A stretch of DNA of 64,000 nucleotides from Pseudoxanthomonas kaohsiungensis (lineage in GTDB: Bacteria > Pseudomonadota > Gammaproteobacteria > Xanthomonadales > Xanthomonadaceae), in contig NZ_PDWO01000005.1 of NCBI RefSeq assembly GCF_010211765.1, positions 62,001-126,000 of the forward strand, written 5' to 3'. Position numbers and translations under genes: made by a program. The notes below the pieces were generated by a model. The model was not told the origin of the DNA, made no database searches, and saw only the letters and a program-made list of their open reading frames with translations. Numbering within the stretch: the first letter of the stretch is position 1; each line of letters begins with the position of its first letter. Of the stretch, positions 61,736-64,000 are shown in pieces.

Positions 61736-62757
61736 TCGGGACTTTCCTGGGTGGAGGCGTTGACGCGGCGCGCCAGTGCGTCCAGTTGCTTGAACCGGGC
61801 GGCGTTCTTCCGCCAGGTGCGGTTGTCGGTGAGGGGGGTGCCCGAGGAGTACTCGCCGGGCTCGCGGATGGAATGGGTCACCAGCGACATGGCGGTGACC
61901 AGCACCTTGTCGGCCACTTCGAGGTGGCCGAGCACGCCGGCGCCCCCGCCGATCAGGCAGTAGCGTCCGATCTTCGCGCTGCCGGCGGCGGCCGAGCAGC
62001 CGGCCATCGCGGTGTGCGCGCCGATCCGGACGTTGTGGCCGATCTGCACCAGGTTGTCGATGCGCACGTCTTCCTCGAGCACGGTGTCGTCGAGCGCGCC
62101 GCGGTCGATGCAGCTGTTGGCGCCGATCTCGCAGTCGTCGCCGACCACCACGCCGCCCAGCTGCGGCACGTTGACCCAGGCGCCGGCGTCCATCGCCAGG
62201 CCGAAGCCGGCCGCGCCGAGCACCGCGCCGGGCAGGATCCGCACGCGCTTGCCCAGGCGTACCCGCGCCACCAGGGTGACCCGGGCCTGCAGTTCGCAGC
62301 CCGCGTCCAGGCTGCAGTCTTCGCCGATGCTGCAGCCCGGGCCGATCACGCAGCCGGGGCCGATGCTCGTGCGCGCGCCGATGCTGACGAAGGGGCCGAC
62401 GTGGGCGTCCGCCGAGACGGTGGCCGACGGGTCGACGACCGCGCTGGGGTGGATGCCCGGCGCGTGCGCCGGCAGCCGTTCGAACAGGGCCGAGATCCGG
62501 GCGAACGCGACGTAGGGATCCTTGGCCACCAGCGCCGTGCCCGGCGCCGATGGCACGTCGTCGGCGCGCAGGACCACCACGCCGGCGGCGGAGCCGGCCA
62601 GTTGCGGCCGGTAGCGGGGGTTGGCCAGGAATGCCAGCTGCGCCGGCCCGGCATGGGCCAGGGTGGCGACCCCGCTCACGCGCGTGCTGCCGTCGCCATG
62701 CAGCTGCAGGGCGAAGCGCTCGGCCAGTTCGGCGGCGGTGAAGGCGGGCGTGTCCAT
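61732..62757 (-). CDS. lpxD: UDP-3-O-(3-hydroxyacyl)glucosamine N-acyltransferase
   Basis: Third lipid A step, 341 residues. N-terminal uridine-binding domain (AELAERFALQLHGDGSTRVSGVATLA, FLANPRYRPQL), hexapeptide repeats (GIHPSAVVDPSATVSADAHVGPFVSIG), and DNLVQIGHNVRIGAHTAMAGCSAAAGSAKIG with the catalytic His. Start ATG 62757 is preferred over the one three codons upstream. It is preceded, 50 bases away, by smr rather than by bamA/ompH. Confidence 0.97.
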   Translation of the reverse strand: MDTPAFTAAELAERFALQLHGDGSTRVSGVATLAHAGPAQLAFLANPRYRPQLAGSAAGVVVLRADDVPSAPGTALVAKDPYVAFARISALFERLPAHAPGIHPSAVVDPSATVSADAHVGPFVSIGARTSIGPGCVIGPGCSIGEDCSLDAGCELQARVTLVARVRLGKRVRILPGAVLGAAGFGLAMDAGAWVNVPQLGGVVVGDDCEIGANSCIDRGALDDTVLEEDVRIDNLVQIGHNVRIGAHTAMAGCSAAAGSAKIGRYCLIGGGAGVLGHLEVADKVLVTAMSLVTHSIREPGEYSSGTPLTDNRTWRKNAARFKQLDALARRVNASTQESPE

Positions 62758-62807
62758 GGCGCGCATTCTAGCCGGACGTGCAGCGGCTACCGGACCGGGG
62801 CGTAGGG

Positions 62808-63341
62808 TCAGCGGCGCGCCAGCAGGACCAGCAGGGCGCCGGTGCCGCCTTGCGCCGTTGGTGCGGAGTGGAAGGCGAGGACCTCGCCGCGCTGGCGCAG
62901 CAGGCGGTCGACCAGGTTCTTCAGGACCGGCGTGCCGTCGCCGCCGCCGCCCTTGCCATGGATGATGCGCACGCAGCCGAAGCCATGCTCGGCCGATTCG
63001 GCCAGGAACCGGGCCAGCAGGGTCTCGGCCTGCAGCGCGTTGGCGCCGTGCAGGTCGAGCTCGTCCTGCACGGCGAATTCGCCGCGGCGCAGCCGTTGCC
63101 AGGCGCGCGCGGGCACGCGCTCGCGGCGGAACGCGCTGGCGTCGCCGCGTCCCAGCGCGGCGTCGGGATGGTCGGCGATGCGCGTGCGACCCGGCTGGGG
63201 CTCGTCGCCCGGCGGCCGGCGTGCCGGCCGCGGTTTCGGCCTCGGCGGCGGCGCGTCGGCCCCGGTCCGCAGCGGCGCGACCTTGCCGATCGCGGCGCGG
63301 AACAGGCCGGCGTCGTCTTCGCCGTCGTCGTGCTCGTGCAT
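62808..63341 (-). CDS. Smr-domain protein (putative endonuclease)
   Basis: A 177-residue protein of the SmrA/YdaL group. The N-terminal half is Pro/Arg/Asp-rich and probably disordered ([19 protein letters not shown]). The Smr domain runs from ~100: [23 protein letters not shown], then [26 protein letters not shown] and [21 protein letters not shown], with the LDLHG and HGKG motifs used for nicking or RNA cleavage in characterised members. Same strand as lpxD, divergent from surE. Confidence 0.93.
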   Translation of the reverse strand: MHEHDDGEDDAGLFRAAIGKVAPLRTGADAPPPRPKPRPARRPPGDEPQPGRTRIADHPDAALGRGDASAFRRERVPARAWQRLRRGEFAVQDELDLHGANALQAETLLARFLAESAEHGFGCVRIIHGKGGGGDGTPVLKNLVDRLLRQRGEVLAFHSAPTAQGGTGALLVLLARR

Positions 63342-63446
63342 GGCCACAGGGTAGCGCGGCGCGGGGCGGTTCCGCCGTTGCGGCCGCATCGGCGCGCGAA
63401 CCGCCGGGACGCTTCCGGTATCATGCCGGTGTTTTCGAGGAAGCCC

Positions 63447-64000
63447 ATGCGCGTACTGGTAAGCAACGACGATGGCGTGGACGCGCCCGGTATCCATGCA
63501 CTGGCCCAAGGCCTGCGCGAGGCCGGCCACGAGGTCTACGTGGTGGCCCCCGACCGCGACCGTTCCGGCGCGAGCAACTCGCTGACGCTGGACCTGCCGA
63601 TCCGGGTGCGGCGGCTGGACCACTACACCTGCTCGGTCGCCGGCACGCCCACCGACTGCGTGCACCTGGCGCTGACCGGGATGCTCGAGTTCGAGCCGGA
63701 CATCGTGGTGTCGGGCATCAACAACACCGCCAACCTGGGCGACGACGTCATCTATTCGGGCACCGTCTCGGCGGCGATGGAAGGCCGCTTCCTCGGCCTG
63801 CCGGCGGTGGCCGTGTCGCTGGCCACGCGCAACCATGAGGCGAAGCACTATGGCACCGCCGCGCGCGCGGCGGTGGAGATCGTGGCGCGGCTGGCCTCCG
63901 ATCCGCTGCCCGCCGACACCATCCTCAACGTCAACGTGCCCGACCTGGCCTGGGACGAGGTCCGCGGCTTCGAAGTGAGCCGGCTGGGCAACCGCCACCG
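63447..64000 (+). CDS. surE: 5'/3'-nucleotidase SurE (partial)
   Basis: Stationary-phase survival nucleotidase; the first 184 codons are present and the gene leaves the window at the right edge. Catalytic metal site: [16 protein letters not shown] with the Asp-Asp pair, [15 protein letters not shown] with Ser, and [27 protein letters not shown] with Asn. GAGGAAG before the ATG is a good ribosome binding site. The smr-surE divergent pair is usual in this bacterial family. Confidence 0.97.
   Translation, partial: MRVLVSNDDGVDAPGIHALAQGLREAGHEVYVVAPDRDRSGASNSLTLDLPIRVRRLDHYTCSVAGTPTDCVHLALTGMLEFEPDIVVSGINNTANLGDDVIYSGTVSAAMEGRFLGLPAVAVSLATRNHEAKHYGTAARAAVEIVARLASDPLPADTILNVNVPDLAWDEVRGFEVSRLGNRH

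Overview
The window is a GC-rich (about 70 %) chromosomal stretch from a gammaproteobacterium. Gene content points to the Lysobacteraceae/Xanthomonadaceae (Lysobacter/Luteimonas/Pseudoxanthomonas type): the ybbA-tesA pair, a TonB-dependent receptor flanked by remnants of TPR-sulfotransferase genes, a metX-metB-hom operon behind a SAM-I riboswitch, two large 'two-component regulator propeller' sensors, a GTAG-type REP hairpin and the smr-surE pair. I see no tRNA, rRNA, CRISPR array, insertion sequence or prophage. Most of it is core chromosome with many 4-base stop/start overlaps (ATGA or GTGA).

Left part (1-12.5 kb): a partial ABC ATPase (ybbA) divergent from tesA; a five-gene row of response regulator, sensor kinase, MacA-like adaptor and split MacB ATPase/permease, i.e. 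a self-regulated export system without its own outer-membrane channel; then a TonB-dependent receptor with a clear terminator, a methyltransferase, and decayed 3' ends of two sulfotransferase genes, one on each side of the receptor/methyltransferase pair and in opposite orientation.

12.5-23.7 kb: hslO (Hsp33) coupled to a TPR/aspartyl-hydroxylase protein; mtgA, a polyprenyl-phosphate glycosyltransferase overlapping a CBS protein; an AsmA protein, a hemolysin-III family membrane protein, prfC, and an overlapping M23 peptidase / phytase-like propeller pair.

23.7-32.7 kb: methionine/threonine branch. A promoter, a SAM-I riboswitch and an apparent translational switch that masks the metX start codon precede metX-metB-hom. 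Convergent to it is a propeller diguanylate cyclase, followed by sdaA and two small + strand genes.

32.7-45.7 kb: a YceI-cytochrome b561-YceI operon, divergent from a 1181-residue hybrid propeller histidine kinase; hemE, a WGR mini-protein, aroB-aroK, dodecin, and a kinase-less phosphorelay group (receiver-Hpt protein plus RcsB-like regulator).

45.7-58.5 kb: a glycerate-kinase-like gene, pdxH coupled to an AAC(6')-I-like acetyltransferase and a signal-less cobalamin-binding-like protein, a HemJ-like membrane protein, a lipoprotein alkaline phosphatase divergent from a dicarboxylate/glutamate symporter, an amidohydrolase gene with a frameshift, a BASS transporter, a thioesterase, two NlpC/P60 peptidases and slyD.

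58.5-64 kb: the lipid A cluster lpxD-fabZ-lpxA-lpxB-rnhB, here without bamA upstream or dnaE downstream, then smr divergent from surE, which runs off the right edge.
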